Shown here: positions 1 to 7,657 of the stretch, piece by piece | Position numbering within the stretch: position 1 is the first letter of the stretch | How the letters are laid out: each line of letters opens with the position of its first letter | Assembly: GCA_022842185.1 (NCBI GenBank) | Contig: JALHQB010000020.1 | Location: 1-60,862 of the forward strand | DNA from: Acetobacteraceae bacterium | Lineage (GTDB): Bacteria; Pseudomonadota; Alphaproteobacteria; Acetobacterales; Acetobacteraceae | Reading direction: 5' to 3' | Length of the DNA stretch: 60,862 nt | Program-made: the position numbers and the translations under genes | The notes under the pieces: generated by a model | Databases searched by the model: none | Told to the model about the DNA's origin: nothing | The model's input: only the letters and a program-made list of their open reading frames with translations

Positions 1-78
1 CGCCGGCGCGCGCTGCGCCACAGCCCCACTGGCCAGCAGCGGGGCAGCCAGGATCAGGCAGCGGGCAATGTGTCGCAT
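1..78 (-). CDS. N-terminus of an exported protein (partial)
   Basis: Only the first 26 codons are in the window; the rest lies off the left edge. The peptide has a charged start (MRHIARC), a hydrophobic stretch and an A-V-A-Q cleavage site, so it is a Sec signal peptide. The start at 78 is preferred over the ATG at 84 because the AAGGAG ribosome-binding site lies about 7 bases upstream of it. The identity of the mature protein cannot be told. It is followed on the same strand by the MFS gene upstream of it. Confidence 0.55.
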   Translation of the reverse strand, partial: MRHIARCLILAAPLLASGAVAQRAPA

Positions 79-203
79 GGGCATGCTCCTTCCGGCGCGG
101 GAGAGGCGGTATGGCCTGCCGCATGGGGGTGCGGCAAGCGTGGCGACCGGACCGGCGCGATTGGCCGGCCGACCCGGCCAGCATGGCCCGTGCCCGTTCC
201 GGG

Positions 204-1430
204 TCAAGCGGTGGCCACGACAGGCCTCGGCCCGTCGCGCACCGGGATATGGATCAGCGCCGCGAAGGCCGCGACCAGGATGCCGAACACCCACATCAGG
301 TCGTAGGACCCGGTGCGGTCGAACACCAGCCCGCCGAGGAAGGCGCCGGTGAAGCCACCCAGCTGGTGCCCGAGGAAGATGATTCCGAAGATGGTCGCCA
401 ACCACCGCGTGCCCCAGTTGCGGGCGCACAGCGCGACCGTCGGTGGCACGGTGGACAGCCACAGCACGCCCATCAGCGCGGCGAAGATCATGACCGATAC
501 GGTGGTCTTCTCCACCATCATGAACCCGGCCATCAGCACGCCGCGGGCGGCATAGATGCCCACCAGCAATTCCCGGCGCTTCCACCGCTGCGTCAATTCG
601 CCCGACAGCAGCGACCCGCCAATGTTGAACAGCCCGATCATCGAGATCGCACCCGCGCCCACATACAGCGGCAGGCCACAGGAATGGACGAAGCCCGGCA
701 GGTGCACGGTCAGGAAGGACACGTGCACGCCGCAGACGAAGAAGCCGAAGAACAGGCACCAGAAGGACGGATCGCGCATCGCGCGAGACAGCGCCGCGCC
801 GGCGGTCTCGGAATCCGCCGCGCCCCCGGCCGGGATGGGCGCCGGCTTGTCCGACAGCGGCAGCGCCAGCGGGATCATCAGCAGCGCCGCGCCGGCCATG
901 GCCATCAGCGCCGCCTGCCAGCCGAATCCCTGGATCGCCAGCCCGGCCAGCGGCACCACCAGGAATTGCCCGGCCGATGACCCGGCGGTGCCCAGCCCGA
1001 CCGCCCTTCCGCGCATGTTCTCCGGCAGCATGCGCGTCAGGGACGCGATGATGGTCGGCATGCCGGCCGCCGAGACCGCCACGCCCATGATGATGCCGGC
1101 GAAGAAGGTGAACAGCGGCAGACCGTCCGACAGCGCCATGCCCAGCATGCCGGCCGCATACAGCACCGCCCCACCCATGATCACGTTGCGGCCGCCGAAG
1201 CGGTCGGCCAATTGGCCGGTCAGTGGTTGGGAAATGCCGTTCAGCAGCACCTGCAAGGCGATGGCGAAGGCGAAGCCGGAGGCCGTCCAGGCATGCGCCT
1301 CGGTCATCGGGGCGAGGAAAAGGCCGAAGGACTGCCGCAGCCCCATCGCCAGCATGGCGGTGGCCACCGCGCATCCGATCAGGATGCCGGCGGGCAGGGC
1401 GGCCCGGGCGGCGGTGCTCGACAGGGTCAT
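204..1430 (-). CDS. MFS transporter
   Basis: This 408-residue inner-membrane protein has about twelve hydrophobic segments and the MFS loop 2-3 signature GQLADRFGGR at residues 72-81. A long central cytoplasmic loop follows TM6 (about residues 195-220), as in the family. The general resemblance is to oxalate/formate or monocarboxylate antiporter-type MFS proteins, but the substrate cannot be assigned. It reads leftward, away from the tRNA-His gene. It probably shares direction only, not a proven transcript, with the exported protein at the window edge. Confidence 0.85.
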   Translation of the reverse strand: MTLSSTAARAALPAGILIGCAVATAMLAMGLRQSFGLFLAPMTEAHAWTASGFAFAIALQVLLNGISQPLTGQLADRFGGRNVIMGGAVLYAAGMLGMALSDGLPLFTFFAGIIMGVAVSAAGMPTIIASLTRMLPENMRGRAVGLGTAGSSAGQFLVVPLAGLAIQGFGWQAALMAMAGAALLMIPLALPLSDKPAPIPAGGAADSETAGAALSRAMRDPSFWCLFFGFFVCGVHVSFLTVHLPGFVHSCGLPLYVGAGAISMIGLFNIGGSLLSGELTQRWKRRELLVGIYAARGVLMAGFMMVEKTTVSVMIFAALMGVLWLSTVPPTVALCARNWGTRWLATIFGIIFLGHQLGGFTGAFLGGLVFDRTGSYDLMWVFGILVAAFAALIHIPVRDGPRPVVATA

Positions 1431-1567
1431 GCGGCGGCTCCGATGTTAGGTTACATCTTGTTGCATGATCGGCGCGCGGCAACGGGCTTTCGGCCGCAGG
1501 GCTGCCATGCATATGCGGGCACGGTTGACGGGACAGGGGTCGCGGCCGTATTCCCCGCCCCCTCGGT

Positions 1568-1644
1568 GGCGGCCATAGCTCAGTTGGTAGAGCGCCAGGT
1601 TGTGGTCTTGGATGTCACGGGTTCGAGTCCCGTTGGTCGCCCCA
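1568..1644 (+). tRNA. tRNA-His (GTG anticodon)
   Basis: The sequence folds as a full cloverleaf. The acceptor stem is GCGGCCA/TGGTCGC with one G-U pair, the T-stem is ACGGG/CCCGT around TTCGAGT, the anticodon is GTG, and CCA is encoded. A G at 1568 can pair with C73, the G-1:C73 pair diagnostic of tRNA-His. The 3' half from 1628 is the prophage attachment core, so integration keeps the tRNA intact. Confidence 0.95.
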
Positions 1645-1647
1645 CCC
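1628..1647. repeat. attL core in the tRNA-His 3' end
   Basis: The 20-base sequence TCCCGTTGGTCGCCCCACCC spans the T-stem 3' strand, acceptor stem and CCA. It recurs exactly, in the same orientation, at 41687-41706. The integrase gene begins 18 bases to the right and points toward the site, the usual arrangement for tRNA-targeting tyrosine integrases. Confidence 0.92.
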
Positions 1648-1664
1648 TTATACACAAGCGGCAG

Positions 1665-2774
1665 CTATGCGCCGTTTTTTCGCCGGGTTGGAAGTTTGTC
1701 GGGGAAAGGTTGGAAAGCCTCTCCCCCGATTCGTTCCATCCCTTGCGCCGCCATGCGGGCCTGTTCGGCCGCGCGGGTGTAGGTCTCGACCTCCCTCAGA
1801 TTGCGATGTCCGGTCACCGCAGCAATTTGATGGGTCGTCGCGCCGGCCTCTGCCATCCGCCGGCAACAAGCCTTCCGCAGCCCGTGCGGCGCCAGGCCGG
1901 GCGGGATTCCCGCGGCCCGGGCCCAGGTGATGAATAGGTTGTAGAAGCCGCCGCTGGTGAATCCCTTGGTGCGGCCGCGTTCCTCGGTCTGCAGGAACAG
2001 CATCTGCCCCGCGGGGATGTGCGCCAGCTCGTCCGCCAGCACGGGATGCAACGGGATCTTCAGCTCGGTCTCGGTCTTCACCTGGCGCACCCAAATCGCC
2101 GGGATGCGGGACCCATCCTCACGCTGAATGTCGGTCAGGCTCTGGCGGCCCATGCGCACCACGTCGCTGCGCCGCTGGCCGGTGTACAGCAGCAAATACA
2201 GCGCGAGCCGCGCCCGGCTGCCGGCCGGGTGCAGCGCCTCATAGGCCGCGATCTGTTCCTCGCTCCATGTCGGGTACCCGACCGTCTTCAGGCGGGTCTG
2301 CTTGATCCCCTGCGTCGGGTCGGTGGTCATCCAGCCCAGGTCGATCGCATGGGCAACCAGTAGCCGCAGCATCCGCAGACGGTGGTTGTAGGCGGAGCGT
2401 TGCTTCTCCGACAGCAGGTGCCGCACCGCCTTTTCGTTGAGCCGGCTGAGCGGATTGCTGCCGTGCTTGCCGCGCAGCTCCTCCACCTGGCGCTTGTAAT
2501 CCAGCGCGGTGGACGCACGCAGGGCCAGGAACTGCGGCGAGCGGTAGTAGCTGATTGCCAGGGCATCCAACGTGCCGGGGGCGACCCGGGGCGATTCCGC
2601 CGGCGCGGCCTGCGCCGCATCCACGATGGCTTCATTGTACGCGGCGATGAATTCGGGGGATCCCGGCGCGCCGGGCAGGGTGACGGACTTCCGCCCGGGG
2701 ATCCGCAGGTAGTGGCGCAGATGGCCGTGCCGGTCCCGAAACCGGGAGATGTGGCGCAGCCTAATGCTGGTCAC
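1665..2774 (-). CDS. int: Tyrosine-type site-specific integrase
   Basis: A 369-residue tyrosine recombinase that would catalyse attP x attB exchange at tRNA-His. The catalytic set is visible: Arg201 in TGQRRSD, His297 and Arg300 in HGLRK, His323 in TGHRN and the nucleophile Tyr332. The N-terminal 150 residues are the arm/core-binding region. The start is GTG at 2774 and overlaps the stop of the upstream gene as GTGA, so the two are translationally coupled. Its 3' end lies 18 bases from attL. Confidence 0.95.
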   Translation of the reverse strand: MTSIRLRHISRFRDRHGHLRHYLRIPGRKSVTLPGAPGSPEFIAAYNEAIVDAAQAAPAESPRVAPGTLDALAISYYRSPQFLALRASTALDYKRQVEELRGKHGSNPLSRLNEKAVRHLLSEKQRSAYNHRLRMLRLLVAHAIDLGWMTTDPTQGIKQTRLKTVGYPTWSEEQIAAYEALHPAGSRARLALYLLLYTGQRRSDVVRMGRQSLTDIQREDGSRIPAIWVRQVKTETELKIPLHPVLADELAHIPAGQMLFLQTEERGRTKGFTSGGFYNLFITWARAAGIPPGLAPHGLRKACCRRMAEAGATTHQIAAVTGHRNLREVETYTRAAEQARMAAQGMERIGGEAFQPFPDKLPTRRKNGA

Positions 2775-3031
2775 GGGGCCAGCCAGGGATTGTCCGCATC
2801 GGCATCATCCGGGGTGGGAGTGCCGGAGGGTGTGGTCACGCCTTCCTGCTGGTCAAGCCAGCCGTCCAGCTGCCGGCGCGGGTACAGGATCACCCCGGTG
2901 CCGCGGCGGATGGGACGAAGATCGGGCGCGATGTGCTGGCGGAAATAGGTCGTGCTGACGTCCAGGTACGCCGCGGCGCGTTCGGCGCGCATCGCGGCCG
3001 GCCAGGCGGGGAAGCGGGAGCCGTCAGGCAT
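2771..3031 (-). CDS. Small helix-turn-helix protein, probable excisionase / recombination directionality factor
   Basis: This 86-residue protein contains a MerR/AlpA-type winged helix: RAERAAAYLDVSTTYF, then a basic wing ending ILYPRRQLDGWL, the helix family used by phage Xis and AlpA proteins. The tail is acidic. The start MPDGSRF at 3031 is chosen because it overlaps the DUF4326 stop by only 8 bases; a longer start at 3052 is possible. Position directly upstream of int, with coupled translation, supports a directionality role, but the function is inferred from fold and context. Confidence 0.7.
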   Translation of the reverse strand: MPDGSRFPAWPAAMRAERAAAYLDVSTTYFRQHIAPDLRPIRRGTGVILYPRRQLDGWLDQQEGVTTPSGTPTPDDADADNPWLAP

Positions 3032-3374
3032 TCGCCACATCCAGCCACACATCGCTGTGGCAGGGCATCCGCGGGTGGCACCAGCAGCCCAGGCCCTTGC
3101 CGCGCAGGTCTCGCTGCGCGGCGGCGATCAAGTCAGGCTGCGACTGCACCCATGCGCGGAAGTTCGACACGGCCATGGTGTGCGCCCCCATGGCGTCGGG
3201 CGCTTCGGTGCTGACGCCGGATGTTGTGTCGGTGCAGCACCATCCGACGCCGTCCACGACCTCGGCCTTCCAGGGGTTGCCCCAGCGGGTGGGGCGCGCG
3301 ACCGAGACGGCGCCGGCGGGCAAGCGCCATCCCTTTGCGCGACTGAGCTGAATTCGGGATGGAAAGTCATGCAT
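3024..3374 (-). CDS. DUF4326 domain protein
   Basis: A 116-residue protein with the conserved features of DUF4326: an early IQLSRAKGWR segment, VARPTRWGNPW, and a C-terminal cysteine/histidine motif CWCHPRMPCHSDVW. The family is common in phages and mobile elements and its biochemical role is not known; the Cys/His motif suggests metal binding. It is the first gene of the leftward int operon and overlaps the excisionase-like gene. Confidence 0.8.
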   Translation of the reverse strand: MHDFPSRIQLSRAKGWRLPAGAVSVARPTRWGNPWKAEVVDGVGWCCTDTTSGVSTEAPDAMGAHTMAVSNFRAWVQSQPDLIAAAQRDLRGKGLGCWCHPRMPCHSDVWLDVANA

Positions 3375-3474
3375 TGCGCTTGACCTCGATCAAAACTGGC
3401 GCGCACCCGCAATGTTCATGTGCTGACAACGAAGGCGGGCGAAAACCGCGCCGTTGGTCGCATGGGGGCAATGC

Positions 3475-3747
3475 ATGCACGGCCCAAAAATTGAGATTAT
3501 TCCTCTCGGCCCGACAGGGCGCCTGTTCCAGATCTGTAATGGCGAACTTTATGCTCACCTTGAAATCACTGCCGACAATACGGCAAGGGATCTGTGGAAC
3601 AGTCGAAAAACCCTGACCACCGCCATGGTTGCCTATCTGGAACTCTGGTTGACGCAGAACGGGGTGCTGATTGGCAGCCCGCATCCGCCACGGTTGCTGT
3701 GGCCCGATGCCTGCCAAGGGACCGACGCACCGCCACGGGCAGAGTAG
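3475..3747 (+). CDS. Hypothetical small phage protein
   Basis: An open frame of 90 codons from ATG 3475. A TTG at 3454 would add seven residues. The protein is mixed polar/hydrophobic (MHGPKIEIIPLGPTGRLF...) with no domain I recognise. The DNA is lower in GC than its surroundings, and the frame is convergent with the ParB-like gene, ending 7 bases from its stop. Amino-acid composition looks protein-like and the opposite strand frames do not, which is the main support. Confidence 0.5.
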   Translation: MHGPKIEIIPLGPTGRLFQICNGELYAHLEITADNTARDLWNSRKTLTTAMVAYLELWLTQNGVLIGSPHPPRLLWPDACQGTDAPPRAE

Positions 3748-3754
3748 CATCGGA

Positions 3755-5650
3755 TCAGCCACCTCCATCCTCCACCCTGAAGCACGCAGTTTCGCCGATG
3801 CAATCCTGCGGGGCATCGCACCCCACACACGGGAACGGCCCGACATGCCCGTCCGGCCGCCTTGTCGCCCGCGGCGGGCCTGGTGCGGCGAAGGTGCTGC
3901 CGGGCAGCGTCATGCCCTCCGCATTCCCCGCCAGACGTTCGCGCAGCGCCTTGCTGCTGCCGCCGACCTTCATCCCGGCCTGCTTCGCCGCGTCGCGCAG
4001 CGTGTCACCCGACGCGGTCGCGAGGATCTCCGCCGTGTCGAGCCGTGGCATGTCCCGATGCGCCTCGAGGATCCTGCCGATCCACTCCGCGGCCGCGCCG
4101 GACGAATTGCCGAAGGCGCCCGTTGGATCGCAAACGATCATGCGCGCGGCGGCCTCGGCGGCGATCGCCATGATGTCGGCGCCGCTAAGCTCCGGGTTTT
4201 CGGTCCCGTCCGGTGCCACCAGGCGCGCGGCAAGGTCGATGAAGGACGTGCGGACATACTTGCTCGCCGGGTCACCGAGCACCGTCACATTGCTGCCGCA
4301 CAGCGCCAGCACGAGCACCATCAGCAGGTCGCCCGGCTGGTGATCCCGCCGATCGCGCAGCGCGCAGCGGATGGCCGTGGTCTTCGCCTGCGCCACCAGG
4401 ATGCGGCCCGCCTCGGTCAGCGGGCCTCGGCCGGACTTCACCTGCATCGGCGCCGGCGCGTCGCCGCTGCCGAAGGTGCCGCCCAGGCGTTCGTCCCGAT
4501 CCTCACCGCCGCTGCCGTCGCCGGATGAAGGATCGGCGGGATCGGTTTCCGTCGCGCCCTCGGCCGTTGCCACATCGGCTGCGGCGTTGGTTGCGGCAGC
4601 CGCCTGGTCTCCGCCTTCGGCAGCCTTGCCCTTCGCGCCCGCCTTCGGCGCCGGCGGCACGGCGTAGATCTCCACCACGCACCCGATGCTGTGCCCATCC
4701 GGCTGCACCGCGGCGAAGCGCTCGGCGCCGACGGTCTTGTGATCGAACACATGCGTCCACCCGACCGGCAGTGTCGGGCGGTTCGCCTTCTTGTCCCATT
4801 CCACGCTGCGCAGCTTCTGCGTGCGGTTGCTGCGAATGGTCAGCGCCGTGATCTGCGCCGACAGGAAGCCCTCGATGTCGCTGGTGGTGAATCGGTCGGC
4901 GTCGTCGGGCTGGGCGAACATGTCTTCAACCCAGGCGATGTCGATCAATGTCGTGTCGAAGATCGCGCGCGATTGCGGGATGCGCCGCACCCGGCAGAGG
5001 TTCGCGATGTCCCACCAGTTCGGCACCTTCATCACGGTGCCGGTGCCGGCCGCCTGGTCGTGGTCATCATCCCAGGCATTGGGGTTCGCCAGCGCGGCGG
5101 CCTGCACGTCGTGCGGGGCGCCTGCGATGATGGCGAGCTCCTCCTCCTCCGGCATGTGGTGCTGTTCGATCGCCGACAGCATGGACGGGTGCAGCCGCCC
5201 CAGCTTGTCGATCTGCTGCGCGGTGCGCTTGGCGATGCCCAGCGCACCGGCCGCGCCGTCCAGGGTCCAGCCCTTGCCCTGCAGATGCACGATGGCGCGC
5301 CACAGATCCACGGGCGCCAGCGGCGCGCGCTGCGTGTTGGCGGCCACGCCGGCGGCCAGGCTGGCGCGTTCATCGCCTTGCAGTTCCACGGCCGGGATGA
5401 CGGACAGACCAGCTGCAGCGGCTGCGGCAACGCGCCGATGACCATCCACCACCTGGTGCCGTTCGGCGTCCGGGTTCCAGTGCACCAGGATGGGCGTCAG
5501 CACGCCCATGCCGCGGATGCTGACCACCAGACCTTCATCCGCCTGGGCTGGCACACGGGTGCGGCGCTGCTGGAACGCGCTGCTGACATCGAGCTCGGTG
5601 ATGGCAAGCATCATCAACCCGCGCGGTGCGGGCATGTCGATGGCGTTCAT
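3755..5650 (-). CDS. ParB-like (ParB/RepB/Spo0J N-domain) protein
   Basis: A 631-residue protein. Residues about 15-110 form a ParB N-terminal domain with the box VVDGHRRVAAA at 67-77, followed by a helical region resembling the ParB helix-turn-helix (GWTLDGAAGALGIAKRTAQ). A low-complexity Ala/Gly/Asp linker sits near residues 340-410. The C-terminus has a cysteine cluster C608-x2-C611-x5-C617-x5-C623. No parA accompanies it. Such proteins occur in phages as CTP-dependent DNA-binding regulators or nucleases, so partitioning is only one option. It is the last gene of the leftward early operon. Confidence 0.75.
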   Translation of the reverse strand: MNAIDMPAPRGLMMLAITELDVSSAFQQRRTRVPAQADEGLVVSIRGMGVLTPILVHWNPDAERHQVVDGHRRVAAAAAAGLSVIPAVELQGDERASLAAGVAANTQRAPLAPVDLWRAIVHLQGKGWTLDGAAGALGIAKRTAQQIDKLGRLHPSMLSAIEQHHMPEEEELAIIAGAPHDVQAAALANPNAWDDDHDQAAGTGTVMKVPNWWDIANLCRVRRIPQSRAIFDTTLIDIAWVEDMFAQPDDADRFTTSDIEGFLSAQITALTIRSNRTQKLRSVEWDKKANRPTLPVGWTHVFDHKTVGAERFAAVQPDGHSIGCVVEIYAVPPAPKAGAKGKAAEGGDQAAAATNAAADVATAEGATETDPADPSSGDGSGGEDRDERLGGTFGSGDAPAPMQVKSGRGPLTEAGRILVAQAKTTAIRCALRDRRDHQPGDLLMVLVLALCGSNVTVLGDPASKYVRTSFIDLAARLVAPDGTENPELSGADIMAIAAEAAARMIVCDPTGAFGNSSGAAAEWIGRILEAHRDMPRLDTAEILATASGDTLRDAAKQAGMKVGGSSKALRERLAGNAEGMTLPGSTFAAPGPPRATRRPDGHVGPFPCVGCDAPQDCIGETACFRVEDGGG

Positions 5651-5967
5651 GCCGTTCCTCCGCCTTCGCTTGCAACGGCCGCCTGGCGCAACGCGCTGGC
5701 GACGAGACGCATGTCCCTCGCGTCACTGGCGTCGGGGGTGGTGTGTGATGCGGTGTCCAACAACCTCGCCGTCGCGCGGGCCGTTGCGACGCACAGGATG
5801 AAGCGGGTGGTGTGCAGGTCGAGCACAGGCACCGAAAGCATGCCTCCGCTTCTCGTCGCGAAGTCGATCACCTTGACGCTGATCTCGTCGCCGAAGTTGC
5901 CGCTGCGCCAGGCGGCCAGAACATTGCGGGCCAGCTGGTCGGGCGGTACGATCTCGGCGGGGATCAC
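5647..5967 (-). CDS. Hypothetical early phage protein
   Basis: A 106-residue soluble protein (MIPAEIVPPDQLARNVLAAW...) starting at GTG 5967. It overlaps both neighbours by four bases, GTGA at its start and ATGA at its end. No domain is recognised. The tight coupling to the ParB-like gene suggests joint expression in the leftward early operon. Confidence 0.65.
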   Translation of the reverse strand: MIPAEIVPPDQLARNVLAAWRSGNFGDEISVKVIDFATRSGGMLSVPVLDLHTTRFILCVATARATARLLDTASHTTPDASDARDMRLVASALRQAAVASEGGGTA

Positions 5968-6218
5968 AGCTGCACCGCCCCGGCGCGCGCATCGCGCACA
6001 GCGGAAAGGGACACCACGACCGCCGGCTCACTGGCCGGGATGGGGCGCAGCTCCACCAGGTGCTCGACAGCCTGCAGGGTGATGCGCGTCGCTTCCAGCA
6101 CCTGCACGGACGCGATGATGCGTTCCTGCACGGCGCGCAGATCAGGGTGAGGGGACAGCAGCACGGCCGCGCGCATCAGCTCGGTCAGCGGCAGGTCCAT
6201 GGTGGCGGACAGGCTCAT
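5964..6218 (-). CDS. Hypothetical early phage protein
   Basis: An 84-residue, largely helical protein (MSLSATMDLPLTELMRAAVL...) with no recognisable domain. It starts inside the stop of the gene before it (ATGA) and ends inside the GTG start of the next. The heptad-like Leu/Val spacing in the middle could form a short coiled coil, which is a weak inference. Confidence 0.6.
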   Translation of the reverse strand: MSLSATMDLPLTELMRAAVLLSPHPDLRAVQERIIASVQVLEATRITLQAVEHLVELRPIPASEPAVVVSLSAVRDARAGAVQL

Positions 6219-6385
6219 GCCAGGATCCTCGCGGTGATGTGGATGATCAGCGCCACGGCGGCCCAGCCGGCGAGCGTCAGCGGGATGATCAGCGCGGGGT
6301 TGCGGCGTTCCGGCGGCTCGACGGGCGGGCGCGGCGGGGCGGTCAGGAACGGCGCGGCGCCGCGCGCCTGGTGCGTGGCGTTCAT
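6215..6385 (-). CDS. Small single-pass membrane protein
   Basis: A 56-residue protein with a proline-rich N-terminal half and one C-terminal hydrophobic helix (about residues 34-53, LIIPLTLAGWAAVALIIHI). The start at 6385 is chosen because it forms an ATGA overlap with the preceding 38-residue gene; longer in-frame starts would run through that gene. Function unknown. Confidence 0.55.
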   Translation of the reverse strand: MNATHQARGAAPFLTAPPRPPVEPPERRNPALIIPLTLAGWAAVALIIHITARILA

Positions 6386-6498
6386 GACCCCGCCATCCCG
6401 ACGCACACCAGCGTCAGCCCGGCGAAGCCGGCCAGCATCGAGACCATGGCGAACACGTCCTGCAGCACGCCGCGCCAGAACGGCGTGGGGCGGGACAT
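6382..6498 (-). CDS. Very small membrane protein (38 residues)
   Basis: The frame MSRPTPFWRGVLQDVFAMVS... encodes 38 residues with one hydrophobic segment over the last 20. It starts 20 bases after the stop of the gene upstream and overlaps the next gene as ATGA. That coupling, and a paired second tiny membrane protein, are the reasons for calling it. Paired small membrane proteins in an early operon could act in superinfection exclusion or host membrane control; this is speculative. Confidence 0.45.
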   Translation of the reverse strand: MSRPTPFWRGVLQDVFAMVSMLAGFAGLTLVCVGMAGS

Positions 6499-6518
6499 GG
6501 CGCAGGGGCGGGGCGCGG

Positions 6519-6899
6519 TCACAGCGCACCGCCGGCGGTCGCAACCCCGGCCGCGCGGGCGAGGCGACGGATGGTCGCGTCGGTCTCCTCCGCCGTCAGC
6601 GGCAGGCGGGGCGGGTGGGGGAAGCGCGGGGTGGCATCCCGGAGGATGGTCGCCAGCGCGTCCCAGCCCTCGCTGTCCGCGGAGGGGCGGCGGAACACGC
6701 AGCGATCCTCGCCCGCGGCTTCGTCGCAGGCCTCGGCCCAGATCAGCAGGTGGTCTGCGGTGATGCCGGGCCGTGACAGCAGGAAGCGGCCGATCGCGGA
6801 AAGGCCGAGTGGCAGGTCCTCGATGCGGGCTTGCAGTTCAGCGAGGGTCGGCGGGTCGCGGCGCGGCGCCGGAAACATCGCCGCTTCGGGGTCGGGCAT
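6519..6899 (-). CDS. Hypothetical early protein, first gene of the leftward operon
   Basis: A 126-residue soluble protein from the ATG at 6899, giving MPDPEAAMFPAPRR...; an in-frame start at 6926 would add nine residues but lies inside the operator region. It contains an SAIGRFLLSRPGITADHLLIWAEA-like helical segment and no domain I recognise. It is the first gene downstream of the operator and promoter at 6929-6969, so it should be directly under repressor control. Confidence 0.6.
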   Translation of the reverse strand: MPDPEAAMFPAPRRDPPTLAELQARIEDLPLGLSAIGRFLLSRPGITADHLLIWAEACDEAAGEDRCVFRRPSADSEGWDALATILRDATPRFPHPPRLPLTAEETDATIRRLARAAGVATAGGAL

Positions 6900-6928
6900 G
6901 GACGCCTCCGTCTGGTGACGGGGCAAAT

Positions 6929-6969
6929 CTTTCGGCTAACGAAAGTCTTTAGTCAACCGAAATTTCGGT
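6929..6969 (-). promoter_or_regulatory. Leftward early promoter and operators (OL-like)
   Basis: Two inverted repeats stand between the repressor stop (6979) and the first leftward early gene (6899). CTTTCG-N5-CGAAAG is at 6929-6945, and the perfect 14-base palindrome ACCGAAATTTCGGT at 6956-6969. On the minus strand TTGACT (6951-6956) is a good -35 box, with a weak -10 near the first repeat. A repressor bound here would cover the promoter. CTTTCGGC recurs at 7419-7426 on the other side of the repressor gene. Confidence 0.6.
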
Positions 6970-6978
6970 AGCGGAAAC

Positions 6979-7350
6979 TCAGGAGGATTTAGGGTCGGTG
7001 TTTGATGGCGTGAGCTGCGCGGCGATCGTCTCCAACGCTCTTAACTGGTCGTCGTTAAGCCGAGCAACGATGTCGCTTAATCTCTTGTACCGAGCAGCGC
7101 GCTCACGATGTTCTGGCCCGCCGAGTGCTTCCTCGGGTTGAGCGCCAAGTAGCGCCGCGATTGCCATAAACGTCGGAACCGACATTGTTTGTTTCCCGGA
7201 GAGCCACTTGGACACCGTAGGTTCCGAGACATTCAACTGGTCCGCAATATACTTCTGGTTGTGTTTCGAGCGTTTGAGCCATGCGCGCAGCGGCGCCGCC
7301 AGTTCGCGGTTCTGCGCGATTTCCTCAGGGCTGAGAGATTTGTCGGCCAT
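6979..7350 (-). CDS. Phage repressor, XRE-family helix-turn-helix
   Basis: A 123-residue protein starting at MADKSL (ATG 7350; another in-frame start is two codons earlier). Residues about 30-75 form a Cro/CI helix-turn-helix with the recognition part VSEPTVSKWLSGKQTMSV. The C-terminal half (RYKRLSDIVARLNDDQLRALETIAAQL) is helical and may dimerise; there is no LexA/CI peptidase domain, so induction would not be by RecA-stimulated self-cleavage. It is divergent from the Cro-like gene and lies between operator-like palindromes, the lambda cI arrangement. Confidence 0.82.
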   Translation of the reverse strand: MADKSLSPEEIAQNRELAAPLRAWLKRSKHNQKYIADQLNVSEPTVSKWLSGKQTMSVPTFMAIAALLGAQPEEALGGPEHRERAARYKRLSDIVARLNDDQLRALETIAAQLTPSNTDPKSS

Positions 7351-7351
7351 A

Positions 7352-7364
7352 CGCAAGGCTTGCG
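7352..7364. promoter_or_regulatory. Palindrome at the repressor start
   Basis: CGCAAGGCTTGCG is a perfect inverted repeat with a single central base, one base upstream of the repressor ATG at 7350. It differs from the CGAAA/TTTCG palindromes, so it may bind another regulator such as the Cro-like protein, or form an RNA hairpin limiting repressor translation. Confidence 0.4.
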
Positions 7365-7407
7365 GCGCTCACAACGAATCGGGAATACAGGCAGCGGAAA
7401 GACTTGC

Positions 7408-7436
7408 TTGACGCGAAACTTTCGGCAGCGTTAAGT
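7408..7436 (+). promoter_or_regulatory. Rightward early promoter with embedded operator (OR-like)
   Basis: TTGACG (7408-7413) and TTAAGT (7431-7436) are separated by exactly 17 bases. The spacer holds the palindrome CGAAACTTTCG (7414-7424). The predicted transcript would start a few bases before the Cro-like ATG at 7445, giving a leaderless or nearly leaderless mRNA. The -10 match is weak (three of six). Confidence 0.5.
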
Positions 7437-7444
7437 CTGGGGTC

Positions 7445-7657
7445 ATGGAATCCCTGCGTGATCAGTTACGAGTGAAGGGAATTCGGCAGACGGACGTCGC
7501 CGATCGCCTTGGCGTATCGCCGGCGACTGTCAGCAAATGGCTTTCCCAAAAGCAGGCCGTTCCGTCCGGTGTGATTCTTCCGCTGGCTGAACTGTTGGGG
7601 GTCGCGGCCGAGGATGTGTTGAAGCGCATCGCGGCGAAGCCGGCGAAGGTGGCCTAG
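7445..7657 (+). CDS. Cro-like helix-turn-helix regulator
   Basis: A 70-residue protein made of one XRE helix-turn-helix (IRQTDVADRLGVSPATVSKW) plus a short basic tail. It is divergent from the repressor and is the first rightward early gene, so a Cro-like antirepressor role is inferred. There is no clear ribosome-binding site, consistent with the short predicted leader. Its TAG stop shares a CTAG palindrome with the stop of the convergent gene. Confidence 0.78.
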   Translation: MESLRDQLRVKGIRQTDVADRLGVSPATVSKWLSQKQAVPSGVILPLAELLGVAAEDVLKRIAAKPAKVA

